The notes: generated by a model not told the origin, from the sequence alone. Positions 17,091 through 28,537 are shown, counted from the first letter of the stretch. The stretch is DNA of 64,000 nucleotides from CAYGZQ01 sp964354375 [NCBI: uncultured Planctomycetota bacterium] (GCA_964354375.1 CAYGZQ010000003.1:1-64000); one strand, 5' to 3'. Numbers and translations: made by a program.

Positions 17091-18509
17091 ATGCGAATCA
17101 AACGTCGAGTCTTCCTGGTATCATCTTTCGTCATTTCCCTGATCCTGGTGTCATTCGTGCCACATGCGTCGGCCTCAAGCTCGCAAGTGGAAACGACCGC
17201 CGACGATCAAACGAGCGTAGCTATTACGATCTACAACGACGGCACAGGTCTGGTCAAAGACACGCGGAACCTGAACTTGCCCGAGGGACAGTTCGACCTC
17301 AAGTTCATGGACGTCGCATCGTCGATCGATGCCACGAGCGTCCACTTCATCAGCCTGACCGATCCTGATGCGCTTGCGATTCTGGAGCAGAACTACGAGT
17401 ACGATCTCGTCAGCACTGCTGCGCTTTACCAGAAGCACATCGACAAGCACATCACTGTGAGAACTGCGGACGGGCGCAAGATCGACGGCACACTCCTTGC
17501 GGTGTCCGGAGGTATGGTGATCAAGACGACCGAGGGTGTCGTGATCGTCACAAACCCGGTCGAGGTCACGTTCGAGGAGCTTCCCGAGGGGCTTATCACG
17601 CGCCCCACTTTGAAATGGTCGCTCATAAGCGGCTACGCAGGCGCGCAGGAATGCGAGATGAGTTACCTCACAAGCGGGCTCGGATGGAGCGCGAACTATG
17701 TTGCGGTCGTGGGCCAGAACGATGACGTGCTCGATTTGTCGGGCTGGGTGACGATCAACAACACGTCCGGCGCCGCCTATCACGACGCCACGCTGAAACT
17801 GGTCGCGGGGACTATTCATCGTGTGGGTCCCAGGATAGATGCCCTCGGTAATCCCATGAGGGCAGGCTACGGCGGGGGCGGTGGGGGAGGATTTGAAGAG
17901 GAAGCGTTCTTCGAATACCATCTGTACACGCTTCAGCGTCCGGCCACCGTCCTCAACAACCAGCAGAAGCAGATCAACCTGCTCGAGGGGTCCGGGATCG
18001 GAGCGACGAAGATACTTGTTTTCAGCCCGGCCGGCTACTCCAGCAAAGGAGACACGGTTGAAGGCAAGATCCAGGTCCGGCTGAAGTTCCGGAATTCCGA
18101 GGAAAACGGACTTGGCATCCCCATTCCCAAAGGACTGTTGCGGGTCTACAAGAAGGATTCATCAGGGGCACTGCAGTTCATCGGCGAGGACCAGGTCGAT
18201 CATACTCCCAAGGACGAGGACATCGAGGTCTTCCTCGGAGAGGCGTTCGATATCGTGGGCGAGCGCGTTGTTCTCGACCGCAGGGAGGTCCGATACAACT
18301 ACTGGGAGTATGATGTCAAGGTGACGATCCGCAACCACAAGACCGAGCCGGTGACCATCACCTACTGGGATTATGTCTGGGGCGATTGGGAAGTGAAAAC
18401 AAGTTCGCTCGACTATACTCAGAAAGACGCGAGCACTCTCGAGTTTCTGATTCCGGTCGCAGTCGACGGCGAAACGGAACTGACATACACCATCCGACGT
18501 GCGTGGTGA
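17091..18509 (+). CDS. Exported DUF4139 protein, first of a tandem pair
   Basis: ATG 17091 follows GGAGG (17078-17082). The signal peptide ends with a probable signal-peptidase I site at A-S-A-S (residues 25-28); there is no lipobox. The mature part matches the DUF4139 family: T-I-Y-N-D-G-T-G-L-V-K-D, V-T-F-E-E-L-P-E-G-L, S-Y-L-T-S-G-L-G-W, V-T-I-N-N-T-S-G and a final N-H-K-T-E-P-V region. The family's biochemical role is not established. The usual coiled coil between the N- and C-terminal parts is absent. A run of seven glycines precedes F-E-E-E-A-F-F-E-Y-H-L-Y. The neighbouring gene 70 bases downstream is a close paralog. Confidence 0.88.
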   Translation: MRIKRRVFLVSSFVISLILVSFVPHASASSSQVETTADDQTSVAITIYNDGTGLVKDTRNLNLPEGQFDLKFMDVASSIDATSVHFISLTDPDALAILEQNYEYDLVSTAALYQKHIDKHITVRTADGRKIDGTLLAVSGGMVIKTTEGVVIVTNPVEVTFEELPEGLITRPTLKWSLISGYAGAQECEMSYLTSGLGWSANYVAVVGQNDDVLDLSGWVTINNTSGAAYHDATLKLVAGTIHRVGPRIDALGNPMRAGYGGGGGGGFEEEAFFEYHLYTLQRPATVLNNQQKQINLLEGSGIGATKILVFSPAGYSSKGDTVEGKIQVRLKFRNSEENGLGIPIPKGLLRVYKKDSSGALQFIGEDQVDHTPKDEDIEVFLGEAFDIVGERVVLDRREVRYNYWEYDVKVTIRNHKTEPVTITYWDYVWGDWEVKTSSLDYTQKDASTLEFLIPVAVDGETELTYTIRRAW

Positions 18510-18578
18510 GAGAACGGGGGAATCCAGCCCTGCATTTCATGGGAAGGACGTTTCTCCCGATACAAACGGAGGAGAATC

Positions 18579-20000
18579 ATGAGAAAACGCATTAAATCGC
18601 TGATCCTGTGCTGCATGCCGCTCATTGCCGTTCTCATGGTGGTGATGCTCTCTGCCGGAGGGGTCGTTGCCGGAGCGCAGGTCGAGACGACCGCTGACGA
18701 TCAGAGCAATGTCGCCATCACGATCTACAACGACGGCACGGGTCTCGTGAAAGACACCCGAAGCCTGGACCTTCCTAGGGGCCAGTTCGACCTGATTTTC
18801 ATGGACGTCGCGTCGTCGATCGATCCCACCAGCGTCCATTTCATAAGCAACACCGATCCAAACTCCATCGCGATCCTGGAGCAGAACTACGAGTACGATC
18901 TCGTCAGCACCGCCGCGCTCTATGAGAAGCACATCGACAAGCAGGTGTCGGTGAGGACCGAGGACGGCAGGACGATCTCGGGGACGCTGCTGTCGTACGA
19001 CGGCAACCTGGTCATTAAAACCGATTCCGGCATCGTTATCGTGAGCAACCCGGTCGAGGTCACATTCGAGGAGCTTCCCGAGGGGCTGATCACGAGACCG
19101 ACGCTGCGGTGGTCGCTCATAGGCAACCGCGAGGGTGCAAACGAGTGCGAGATGAGCTACCTCACAAGCGGTCTCGGCTGGAACGCGAACTATGTGGCGG
19201 TTGTCGGCCAGAATGACGACAGGCTCGATCTCGGCGGCTGGGTTACGATCGACAATACGTCCGGCACCGCCTATCACGACGCCACCCTTAAGCTGGTGGC
19301 CGGGCAGGTTAACAGGGTCCAGCAGTACGAGACGATGTACGATCGCGTTTCCGGAGCGGAGGGCGGCGAAGAGGAGGGTTACGGCTTTCAGGAGGAGGCA
19401 TTCTTCGAGTACCACCTGTATACCCTGCAGCGACCGGCAACGGTCCTCAACAACCAGCAGAAGCAGATCAGTCTTCTGGAAGGCGAGGGGATCAATGTGG
19501 AGAAGATCCTTGTCTTCGACCCCCAAAGCGACTACTACTACACCGGGGACACGATGGAAGGCAAAATCGCTGTGCGGCTGAAGTTCATGAATTCCGAGGA
19601 GAACGGTCTGGGAATTCCTATTCCAGCGGGCATTCTTCGGGTGTACAAGGAAGACTCGTCCGGAGCATTGCAGTTCATCGGCGAAGACAGGGTGGATCAC
19701 ACTCCGAAAGACGAGGAGATCGAAGTTTTCCTCGGGGAGGCTTTCGACATCGTCGGCGAGAGAGTGGTCAAGGACCGCAGGCAGGTTCGGTCCGACATAT
19801 GGGAATACGATGTCGAGGTGACGATCCGGAACCATAAGACCGAGCCGATCGAGGTGACGTACTGGGACCACGTGTGGGGCGACTGGGAGGTGCGGTCGAG
19901 CAGCCTCGATTATCGCCAGAAGGACGCCAGCACGATCGAGTTCAAAATCCCGGTCGCGGTCGACGGCGAAACGGTTTTGACCTATACCATTAGGAGATAG
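18579..20000 (+). CDS. Exported DUF4139 protein, second of the tandem pair
   Basis: ATG 18579 is preceded by GGAGGA. The 473-residue protein has a signal peptide ending near V-V-A-G-A (residues 27-31). It repeats almost every motif of the upstream gene in the same order: T-I-Y-N-D-G-T-G-L-V-K-D, L-P-E-G-L-I-T-R-P-T-L, L-T-S-G-L-G-W, R-P-A-T-V-L-N-N-Q-Q-K-Q-I, and an N-H-K-T-E-P ending. The two are recent tandem duplicates by eye. They differ mainly in the signal peptide and in the segment around residue 265, which is Glu/Gly-rich here and poly-Gly in the first copy. The spacing suggests one transcript. Role unknown. Confidence 0.88.
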   Translation: MRKRIKSLILCCMPLIAVLMVVMLSAGGVVAGAQVETTADDQSNVAITIYNDGTGLVKDTRSLDLPRGQFDLIFMDVASSIDPTSVHFISNTDPNSIAILEQNYEYDLVSTAALYEKHIDKQVSVRTEDGRTISGTLLSYDGNLVIKTDSGIVIVSNPVEVTFEELPEGLITRPTLRWSLIGNREGANECEMSYLTSGLGWNANYVAVVGQNDDRLDLGGWVTIDNTSGTAYHDATLKLVAGQVNRVQQYETMYDRVSGAEGGEEEGYGFQEEAFFEYHLYTLQRPATVLNNQQKQISLLEGEGINVEKILVFDPQSDYYYTGDTMEGKIAVRLKFMNSEENGLGIPIPAGILRVYKEDSSGALQFIGEDRVDHTPKDEEIEVFLGEAFDIVGERVVKDRRQVRSDIWEYDVEVTIRNHKTEPIEVTYWDHVWGDWEVRSSSLDYRQKDASTIEFKIPVAVDGETVLTYTIRR

Positions 20001-20010
20001 GCTCAGGCTT

Positions 20011-20045
20011 TTCGGCGGGCTGTGAACGGCGATTCACAGCCGAAG
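20011..20045 (+). terminator. Hairpin after the DUF4139 pair
   Basis: TTCGG and GCTGTGAA pair with TTCACAGCCGAA, leaving a three-base bulge. AT-rich sequence follows, without a pure T-tract. It lies ten bases after the stop and just before a new promoter. Confidence 0.5.
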
Positions 20046-20059
20046 TAAGTAATTATTTA

Positions 20060-20089
20060 TTGACGACACAATCCGATTTCCGGTATGAA
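20060..20089 (+). promoter_or_regulatory. Promoter of the PAS-PAS gene
   Basis: TTGACG, an 18-base spacer and TATGAA, about 120 bases before the start codon at 20208. Confidence 0.55.
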
Positions 20090-20207
20090 AGCATTCATTA
20101 GGAGTCTTTTCCTATTTGCTTATCCCGGGATTTTTGGTTAAATGTGTATGTGCGGAACCTCGACCGGACTGAGGCGGCCCGTGGCCCCGCACAAGGAGGG
20201 TCAGGCG

Positions 20208-20966
20208 ATGAGGAACAGAATCTCCGGGAAACCGCCGGCAGCAAGGGAACAAAAGGAGTTCTTGAAATTCGCTGTGGACAATTGTCCCGAGGTAGTGTTC
20301 TGGATCGGCAGGGAAGGCGATTTCATCTACGTGAACAAGGTCGCCTGCTCGCGGCTGGGCTACTCCGAAGACGAGCTGCTGGACATGAGCGTCATGGACA
20401 TCGATCCCTGGTACAACATTACGGAGTGGCCTCACCACTTTGAGGAGCTCAAGCAGGCGGGCAGCATGGTCCTCGAGACCCGTCATCGGAGAAAGGACGG
20501 CGCCACGTTCCCGGTTGAGGTCAATGTGTTTTATCTGGACCTCGACGGCAAAGAGTGTCTCTGCGCCATGGTGAGAGATATCTCGGATCTGATGACCGCT
20601 GGGGAGGCAATCAGGGAGATCGGCAATCGCTTCGATGCGGTCTTCCGTGCATTTGAAGACCCGGTTTTTGTTCTCGATGACAGCGGGGTGGTTCTTGACG
20701 CCAATCCGGCTGCGCGCGACGCGCTTGGTTTCGGAAAGGATGAGCTCGTGGGCAAGGGGATCAACGAGTTCATGACGCCTGCGTCGAGAGAACATTTCCA
20801 TCAGGTCTTCAACAATGTCCTGAAAGACGAGAGCGCCGGATGCAGAATGGATTTCGTACGCAAGGACCAATCGGTGCGATCGTTTGATTGTCGTCCCGAA
20901 GTTATCACCGACGATGAGGGCGTGATAACGTCCGTGATGCTGTTCCAGAAAGTGGCTGCGAGTTAG
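20208..20966 (+). CDS. Stand-alone protein with two PAS domains
   Basis: ATG 20208 lies seven bases after GGAGGG; the longer frame from 20142 is less likely. The 252-residue protein is soluble and consists of two PAS domains. The first spans about residues 18-130 (F-W-I-G-R-E-G-D-F-I-Y-V-N, then L-G-Y-S-E-D-E-L-L, then H-R-R-K-D-G). The second spans about 137-250 (P-V-F-V-L-D-D-S-G-V-V-L-D-A-N-P-A-A, then L-G-F-G-K-D-E-L-V). PAS domains sense ligands, redox or light and usually drive a kinase, cyclase or HTH. No such output domain is present. It may act through a partner encoded elsewhere. It has its own promoter and terminator. Confidence 0.88.
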   Translation: MRNRISGKPPAAREQKEFLKFAVDNCPEVVFWIGREGDFIYVNKVACSRLGYSEDELLDMSVMDIDPWYNITEWPHHFEELKQAGSMVLETRHRRKDGATFPVEVNVFYLDLDGKECLCAMVRDISDLMTAGEAIREIGNRFDAVFRAFEDPVFVLDDSGVVLDANPAARDALGFGKDELVGKGINEFMTPASREHFHQVFNNVLKDESAGCRMDFVRKDQSVRSFDCRPEVITDDEGVITSVMLFQKVAAS

Positions 20967-21010
20967 GCGAACGCAGCGAAACCTATGCGCTTAATTGATG
21001 GGGGTCCCTG

Positions 21011-21053
21011 AGGGCTGCAAATGTGAAAAATCTCACAAAAAAGCCCCTTTTTT
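21011..21053 (+). terminator. Intrinsic terminator after the PAS-PAS gene
   Basis: GGGCT pairs with AGCCC enclosing an inner TGTGA/TCACA stem, followed by six T. It separates the PAS gene from the acs promoter. Confidence 0.75.
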
Positions 21054-21075
21054 CGCGTGTTTTTGCCGAAATCGC

Positions 21076-21104
21076 TTGCAATCGACCCGGCGGGTAGCTA
21101 TATA
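21076..21104 (+). promoter_or_regulatory. Promoter of acs
   Basis: TTGCAA, a 17-base spacer and TATATA. Transcription would start near 21111, giving a leader of about 125 bases with a CTATC-GCC/GGC-GATAG hairpin at 21140-21163. The 13 bases CGCTTGCAATCGA at the -35 box recur upstream of the lipoprotein at 23371. Confidence 0.7.
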
Positions 21105-21236
21105 TACGCGGGTTCGTCCCGAAAGCTTGCGAGGGTTCTCTATCGCCTGAATGGGCGTGATAGGTGGTTTGCGCCCTTGATATAGATACTTCAGCCATCT
21201 TGCGAGCAGAGCAAAAAAAGCAACAGAGGAAGCACT

Positions 21237-23198
<1,962 letters not shown>

Positions 23199-23234
23199 CC
23201 CCACCAAAGTCGGTCCGAGTCTTCGCATACTCGA

Positions 23235-23264
23235 GGGAGGCTGGAAATCACAGCCTCCCTTTTT
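23235..23264 (+). terminator. Intrinsic terminator of acs
   Basis: GGGAGGCTG pairs perfectly with CAGCCTCCC around seven bases, followed by TTTTT. Confidence 0.9.
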
Positions 23265-23370
23265 GTGTCCGCTGTCAGACGTTCTCATGACGCTTGCAAT
23301 CGATCTGGCTATGTTATAAACTGATATAAGCTTGGTCTGATAGGGCCGAATCAGCTTGAGGAGGTCAGCC

Positions 23371-25962
23371 ATGAAACCGAGGACACTGGTTCTGCTGGCG
23401 GTGATTGCCGTTGTGGGGCTTGCCTGCGGCTGCTCCGGCGGACACGAATCCCCCCTTGCCCCTGGAGTCACCCAGGAGACATCTGTCGCCCAGACATTTG
23501 CAGCTCCGTTACATCAGGCAGCGACCCATTTGTGGGGCTACTATGATGTCTGGGTCGACATCGAAAAGATGGAGGCTGTGCCGATACTCGACCGATCGGC
23601 GATGTTTACAGCCAACTGCGTGAACTTTCTCAACAGCATCGTGGCTGGTGTGAGCTTCCAGATATACAACGTCGAGACAACCCCGGACTACGTCGATGTT
23701 GACCTGATCGTGTCGCTTAAACATCCATTCCCGGGGATGGACCAGTACAACGGGTACGACGTGCGGGGCGTGTTCATGGGAGATGGGTCGGGCATAATGG
23801 CGTACAACTCAGAGCTCCTATACCCAATCCTGGGGCAGGACCAGAGCTTCGAGCCCGATCTTACCGACCCCTGGGGCGCCAACGGCCACCCCGACGGATA
23901 TACCCGGTGGTTCAACATCTCGGAGTTTGGCGGTCCGGGAATGCCCCTTTTCCTGTATACAAAGGGAAAATATGCTTCGTCGGGCTTTGAGGGTACCGCG
24001 ACTCTGTGTCCGTACAAGTATTTCGCTGACGGTCTTGGCGAGAACGAAGGCCTTGCTGACTGGCTCGAAAACAATCCCACCACTCATGGCGTGTTTTCCG
24101 CCGGCAGTGTCAACAAGCGTGACTACAAGATGAGATTCCCCAGCGGCAAGCCTGTTGAGTACGGCTACGCAGTCGTGGCGAACTGGAACGGCCCGAATCC
24201 GGAGGATCATCCCTCAAACGCTCCCGAGGCGATCGGCTGCAGGGCCGACCAGGGGGGCACCGTCTATTATGCCGACCCGACAGACTGGGGAGGAGACATC
24301 GACCTTACGCTCGATATCTTCGATTGGGGAGATCACCAGCTCTCCGGCGCGATGCAGGACTATCAGATATACCTTGAATCCACGGCTCTTTCATCGGTAT
24401 ATGAATTCACCGAGTCGCAGATGACTCCGGTCGACGGCGGCGTGAATTACTCGACATACGAGGCCGAGATCGCTGCGGACAATCTTGCCGGCGCAGAGGG
24501 GAATGAATACTGGGTCATCATCGAATGCGCCGACGCCGACTATTCCAACGAGTTCGGCGTCATGAACGACGCATGGGACGATCCCCTGGCGGCGTTCTTC
24601 CGCTATGACCTTAAGGTCTCCGATATCAGCCCAAACGAGTTGCCGGTTTGCGATCTTCAAGTCAATGAATGCACTGTGGACTACTGGGACATCACCGACC
24701 ATGTCGCGGTCGAGTTCGATGCTTCAGGCTCGTACGATCCCGAGGGCGGCCCGGTCACGTACGAGTGGGATTTTGACAATGACGGCAACTACGGCGAAGC
24801 GGGGGACGATGACTACACCGGAAGCCCCGACAAGCCCTCACATATCTACTACGCGGACGGAGCCTGCAATCTCAGAGTGACCGACCAGGAAGACGATTCG
24901 TCCGAGTGCTCGATAGGAGTTGACATCACTGAGCATCCGTCCAAGAACATTGCCCTGCGGGAGGCCCCGTGGGAGGCGCGAGACCTCGCGGTCGACCCCG
25001 CGAATGGGGACTTGCATGTCCTCTATTACTGGCACCAGATCGTCATCCCGAACGTCGAGGAGTACTACTGGATTGAGACGTGGAAATACAGCCCTTGCGG
25101 CTGCTATCCCGATCCCGAGGAGGCGTTTCATGTTCAGCCCGAGGGAAGAATGTTCCACAGAATCGATGTCGCCGCGACCCACTACAGTGTGATCGGAGGG
25201 CCCGGGCGGGGATTCAGCGGGAGGGTCCGCAACATAACTCCTGATGGAGTCGACATCGGTCCCGACTGGGTCATCAACTGCACGGAGCTCTGGGCGTTCA
25301 ATGGGGGCGGGAACTGGGAAAACGATCACTGCACTATCTATCCATTCCCCAATCCGCCCTGGAATGTGAACGGTAACTCGACTTTCCTCTACCGATCATC
25401 CTATGACGAGACGTTCGCGACATGGTATCAGTCCGCCCTGATCTACTGGAACTACCAGCCCACCGGCTACGATGTGCTGTATGCGGGAATTCTGAGAGGC
25501 CTTGAACCATCAAAAACCGGGGACACTTTCTGGTGCGTGAAAGACCCGGGGGACGCTGGGGTGAATGACTACTACGGGAATCGGTGGAGACTCGACCAGA
25601 GCCCGGGCGGCCTTAGCGGAGTGAACTTCGACAACGCATGGTTCGGAACCGGCTCTCAAACCGAGTCGGATGACGGCTGGTTCAATGCCCAGGACCTGAC
25701 AAGGAATGTTGACGACGACCTTATGGTCCTCGACAAAATGTCCGATGGTCATGGGAGAGTCAAAGGCTTCAAGGGCGATGCATCCGGGGGAAGCTCACTG
25801 GGCGGGTTCGATATTCCGAGCGATGTGAGCGCGACGCCGGTCCGCATCGATTCCAGCGACTACCTCGACCCGGTCTACGGCAACCTCGTCTACCTGCTTC
25901 ACGGAAACCCGACGGACGGCTTCCTGCTCAGCATATATTTCCCTGAGGAATTGCCCTGGTAG
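23371..25962 (+). CDS. Large lipoprotein of the six-member family, with PKD domain
   Basis: ATG 23371 follows GAGGAGG. The signal helix leads to G-L-A-C-G-C (Cys19 or Cys21). The 863-residue protein carries the family module: H-L-W-G-Y-Y-D-V-W near residue 54, K-H-P-F-P-G, G-Y-D-V-R-G-V-F-M-G, G-Y-T-R-W-F-N, P-Y-K-Y-F-A-D-G-L and N-W-N-G-P-N-P-E-D-H-P-S-N. A PKD domain follows at about residues 440-525 (F-D-A-S-G-S-Y-D-P-E-G-G, then Y-E-W-D-F-D-N-D-G). The last ~330 residues are Trp/Tyr-rich beta sequence that I do not recognise. It is closest to the 14261 gene. A -35-like TTGCAA lies upstream but the -10 spacing is poor. Confidence 0.88.
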   Translation: MKPRTLVLLAVIAVVGLACGCSGGHESPLAPGVTQETSVAQTFAAPLHQAATHLWGYYDVWVDIEKMEAVPILDRSAMFTANCVNFLNSIVAGVSFQIYNVETTPDYVDVDLIVSLKHPFPGMDQYNGYDVRGVFMGDGSGIMAYNSELLYPILGQDQSFEPDLTDPWGANGHPDGYTRWFNISEFGGPGMPLFLYTKGKYASSGFEGTATLCPYKYFADGLGENEGLADWLENNPTTHGVFSAGSVNKRDYKMRFPSGKPVEYGYAVVANWNGPNPEDHPSNAPEAIGCRADQGGTVYYADPTDWGGDIDLTLDIFDWGDHQLSGAMQDYQIYLESTALSSVYEFTESQMTPVDGGVNYSTYEAEIAADNLAGAEGNEYWVIIECADADYSNEFGVMNDAWDDPLAAFFRYDLKVSDISPNELPVCDLQVNECTVDYWDITDHVAVEFDASGSYDPEGGPVTYEWDFDNDGNYGEAGDDDYTGSPDKPSHIYYADGACNLRVTDQEDDSSECSIGVDITEHPSKNIALREAPWEARDLAVDPANGDLHVLYYWHQIVIPNVEEYYWIETWKYSPCGCYPDPEEAFHVQPEGRMFHRIDVAATHYSVIGGPGRGFSGRVRNITPDGVDIGPDWVINCTELWAFNGGGNWENDHCTIYPFPNPPWNVNGNSTFLYRSSYDETFATWYQSALIYWNYQPTGYDVLYAGILRGLEPSKTGDTFWCVKDPGDAGVNDYYGNRWRLDQSPGGLSGVNFDNAWFGTGSQTESDDGWFNAQDLTRNVDDDLMVLDKMSDGHGRVKGFKGDASGGSSLGGFDIPSDVSATPVRIDSSDYLDPVYGNLVYLLHGNPTDGFLLSIYFPEELPW

Positions 25963-25987
25963 GGAAATCGGTGCTGCCTTCTCACCT

Positions 25988-26037
25988 TCAGAGCCGCGAG
26001 CGTAAGCGAGCGGACCGCTCCTTTACGGTCGCGGCTC
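25988..26037. repeat. Imperfect palindrome containing a dispersed 26-bp repeat
   Basis: The 26 bases at 25988-26013 recur exactly at 62937-62962. Here they are followed by a near-complementary arm, so the block forms an imperfect stem of about 23 bp. It lies between the stops of two convergent genes and could act as a bidirectional terminator. Confidence 0.7.
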
Positions 26038-27715
26038 AGTTGGCAGCCAGTGAGAATTTCCCCGGCTGGTCCACCAGAACAAGGTCCGTATCGAACCGCC
26101 TCCAGTAGAGGTTCTCGCGACTCGTTATCCTCTCGCTCGACCAGCCGTCCTTAGGCGAGATAAGAGCCCGGTACGCATCCTCGTCCAGCACTACGACCTG
26201 TCCCGCATCCGGATTAGTGAGTAGGAGCGTCGCCTTCTCAGATTCCGGAGCGCCGGGAAGGAAGAAATCGCCCCTGATCGTGTCACTGTCTCTCATGGAC
26301 GCGAGCCTTGGGTTCAGATACTTCGGATAAAGCGCGTGCATCGGGTGATAGATCGTGTATTCCGGCAGAGCTATCCCCCAGCACCTGAACTGCCTCCCGG
26401 CGATTATGGTCACTGAGTCCGACGTCCCGAGCTCGCGGACATACTGAGCCACGTGCCGGGTTTCTCTTTCGAGCGACCGGATGTGCGCAAGAGAGTGAAT
26501 CCCGTTTCCCGCGAGGAATGCGTGACAGGAAACGAGCAGGAGTACGGCGGGTATCGCCCATCCCGCGGAACGGGACCACCTCTGAAGCCTGAAGGAAGGG
26601 ATCAGAGCGGCTGCGTTCTCGAGAACGGACGCCCCCAGCCACGCCAGGACGGGAGCCAGGATGGGAAGGTACAGAAGTGAATACCGCAGGGAATACATCA
26701 GAAACACGTGGAAGAGGAGCATCGGAACGAGCGCGAGGAGGGTGATGGTTCGGTGGCTTACATCGAGAAAACCGCCCTTCCTTCTCGTCAGTCCGGCAAG
26801 TCCGAGGAATATGAGGGCGATCAGCACCCATCCCGCAATGTGAAGTCCGCTCACTGCTGAAGGTGTGTTGTACAGCGCCTGCAAGTTGTCCGCAAGCCTC
26901 GACCAACCCAGCCCGGTTGAGACAAAGAAGGAGCTCTCGCCCTTCACGGAATCGACATATCGAGAGAGTCCGCCCGAGGCGATGATCGACGGCACAAGCC
27001 ATCTTACTGTCACGAGCAAGACGACTATCGATCCGAGCAGGTTCTCCCACCATTTCTGTCGCACGGCCAGGAAAAGGGCAAGGGGCAGGAAAAGCAGGAG
27101 CAGGTTCGGTCTGAAGCCGCCGGACAAGGCCCAGAGCAGAAGCCATCCAAGCCATGCGAACCTGTTCTTCCACCCGACCTTCGGGTTGAGGTCAAGTGCC
27201 AGGGATATCAGCAGCGTGGCGAACAGTCCCTCCCAGGTGTACGAGAGCGCCTGGGAGCCGAAGAACAGCCTCGCAGGCGCAGCAAGCGCGAGCAATGCTG
27301 CGCCGATGGAGATGTCAATTCTCCCGGGGAACAGTTTTACCGTAAGTCTTCGAACCGCCGGGATCAAAAGAGCTGAGGCTATGGCGCTCATCCAGAACAG
27401 CGCAATGTGGTTCCCGACACCCGAAACGACCTTCACCATCTGACCGAAATGTATGAAGCAGTAGTAGCCCGGTGGATGCGGCTGATGATCGGGAGGACAG
27501 AACCGGGTCATGCCGAGGACGAACTGGCAGGAGTCCCAGTCGGTCGGAAACGCAGATGCTGTAAGGAGGATGAGCCCGCCCGCGAGAAAGAGCGCGAGGT
27601 CCACAACGAGCGGCGCGAAACGTGCGTATCGAGTTGCGGGCTCCACTGAAAAGAGTATATCAGCGTCGTTATGGGGATGTAAAAGCAGTCGGGGTCGCAG
27701 GGCGATGGGATGCAT
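26036..27715 (-). CDS. GT39/PMT-like polytopic membrane protein (putative glycosyltransferase)
   Basis: The protein has up to 559 residues with about ten membrane helices. An early loop reads P-T-D-W-D-S-C-Q-F, then H-Q-P-H-P-P-G-Y-Y. An acidic residue in the first periplasmic loop together with an H-Q-P-H-P-P-G-Y motif is typical of GT39/ArnT-like and related dolichyl- or polyprenyl-phosphate sugar transferases. A soluble ~150-residue C-terminal domain follows. The substrate cannot be told. ATG 27715 is the longest start; GTG 27646, just before P-A-T-R-Y, would remove a hydrophilic stretch and is possible. No ribosome-binding site decides. The stop lies inside the palindromic repeat. Confidence 0.7.
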   Translation of the reverse strand: MHPIALRPRLLLHPHNDADILFSVEPATRYARFAPLVVDLALFLAGGLILLTASAFPTDWDSCQFVLGMTRFCPPDHQPHPPGYYCFIHFGQMVKVVSGVGNHIALFWMSAIASALLIPAVRRLTVKLFPGRIDISIGAALLALAAPARLFFGSQALSYTWEGLFATLLISLALDLNPKVGWKNRFAWLGWLLLWALSGGFRPNLLLLFLPLALFLAVRQKWWENLLGSIVVLLVTVRWLVPSIIASGGLSRYVDSVKGESSFFVSTGLGWSRLADNLQALYNTPSAVSGLHIAGWVLIALIFLGLAGLTRRKGGFLDVSHRTITLLALVPMLLFHVFLMYSLRYSLLYLPILAPVLAWLGASVLENAAALIPSFRLQRWSRSAGWAIPAVLLLVSCHAFLAGNGIHSLAHIRSLERETRHVAQYVRELGTSDSVTIIAGRQFRCWGIALPEYTIYHPMHALYPKYLNPRLASMRDSDTIRGDFFLPGAPESEKATLLLTNPDAGQVVVLDEDAYRALISPKDGWSSERITSRENLYWRRFDTDLVLVDQPGKFSLAAN

Positions 27716-27865
27716 CCTGCTCAGACGATCCGTATACGCGAGCCGGGTTGCCGGATGAACCTTTTACGCGCACCGCGGTCTTTCGGGTCGGCGGACATTG
27801 TGCTATTCTCATGACCTGTCAAATAAGAGCCCTTATTAATGGTTGGCCCAAGGAGGAGCGACAAA

Positions 27866-28537
27866 ATGGCCAAGAAGATAGGAGTCCTGCTGAGCGGCTG
27901 CGGCGTGCAGGACGGCTCCGAGATTCATGAAGCCACACTGACGATGCTGGCGCTTGACAAGCTCGGGGCGGAGATAGTGCCGATTGCGGTCAGCAAGCAG
28001 GCTGAGGTGGTGGATCATGCGAAGGGTCAGCCGGTGCCGGAGAAACGTAATGTGCTGACCGAGTCGGCTCGGATTTCGCGCGGACGCATCAGTGACGCTG
28101 CGAGAGTGCGGGCGAGAGAGCTTGATGGGCTGATCATGCCGGGAGGTATGGGTGCGGCAAGGAACCTGTCGAATTTCGGGCTGCGAGGGAGCGGCTGCAC
28201 TGTGGACCCGTCTGTCGGCAAGCTGATCGCCGGGCTTACCGACGACAAGAAGCCGATAGGCGCGATGTGCATCGCTCCGGCAGTACTTGCCGCGGCGCTC
28301 AGAGATATCGACATCAGCGGTGTGAAGATGACTATCGGAAATGATGCGGGTACTGCGGGGAAAATCGAGGCAATGGGCCAGATTCATGTCGAGTGTTCGG
28401 TCGACGATTGTGTTGTCGATGAAGAGCACAAGATCGTGACGACTCCCGCATATATGCTTGGGGAGTCCATCAAGGACATACAGCCGGGAATCGAGAAGCT
28501 CGTCAGGGCTGTGTTCGACCTGGCGCAGGAGTCCTGA
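27866..28537 (+). CDS. elbB: ElbB-type DJ-1/PfpI family protein
   Basis: ATG 27866 follows AGGAGG (27851-27856). The 223-residue protein matches the ElbB family: K-I-G-V-L-L-S-G-C-G-V-x-D-G-S-E-I-H-E, L-I-M-P-G-G-x-G-A-A-R-N-L, and the nucleophile elbow G-A-M-C-I-A-P-A, whose cysteine is the family's catalytic residue. E. coli ElbB (sigma cross-reacting protein 27A) has glyoxalase activity with dicarbonyls and has been linked to isoprenoid synthesis. The physiological substrate here is inferred. It appears to stand alone; queG follows 128 bases later. Confidence 0.93.
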   Translation: MAKKIGVLLSGCGVQDGSEIHEATLTMLALDKLGAEIVPIAVSKQAEVVDHAKGQPVPEKRNVLTESARISRGRISDAARVRARELDGLIMPGGMGAARNLSNFGLRGSGCTVDPSVGKLIAGLTDDKKPIGAMCIAPAVLAAALRDIDISGVKMTIGNDAGTAGKIEAMGQIHVECSVDDCVVDEEHKIVTTPAYMLGESIKDIQPGIEKLVRAVFDLAQES

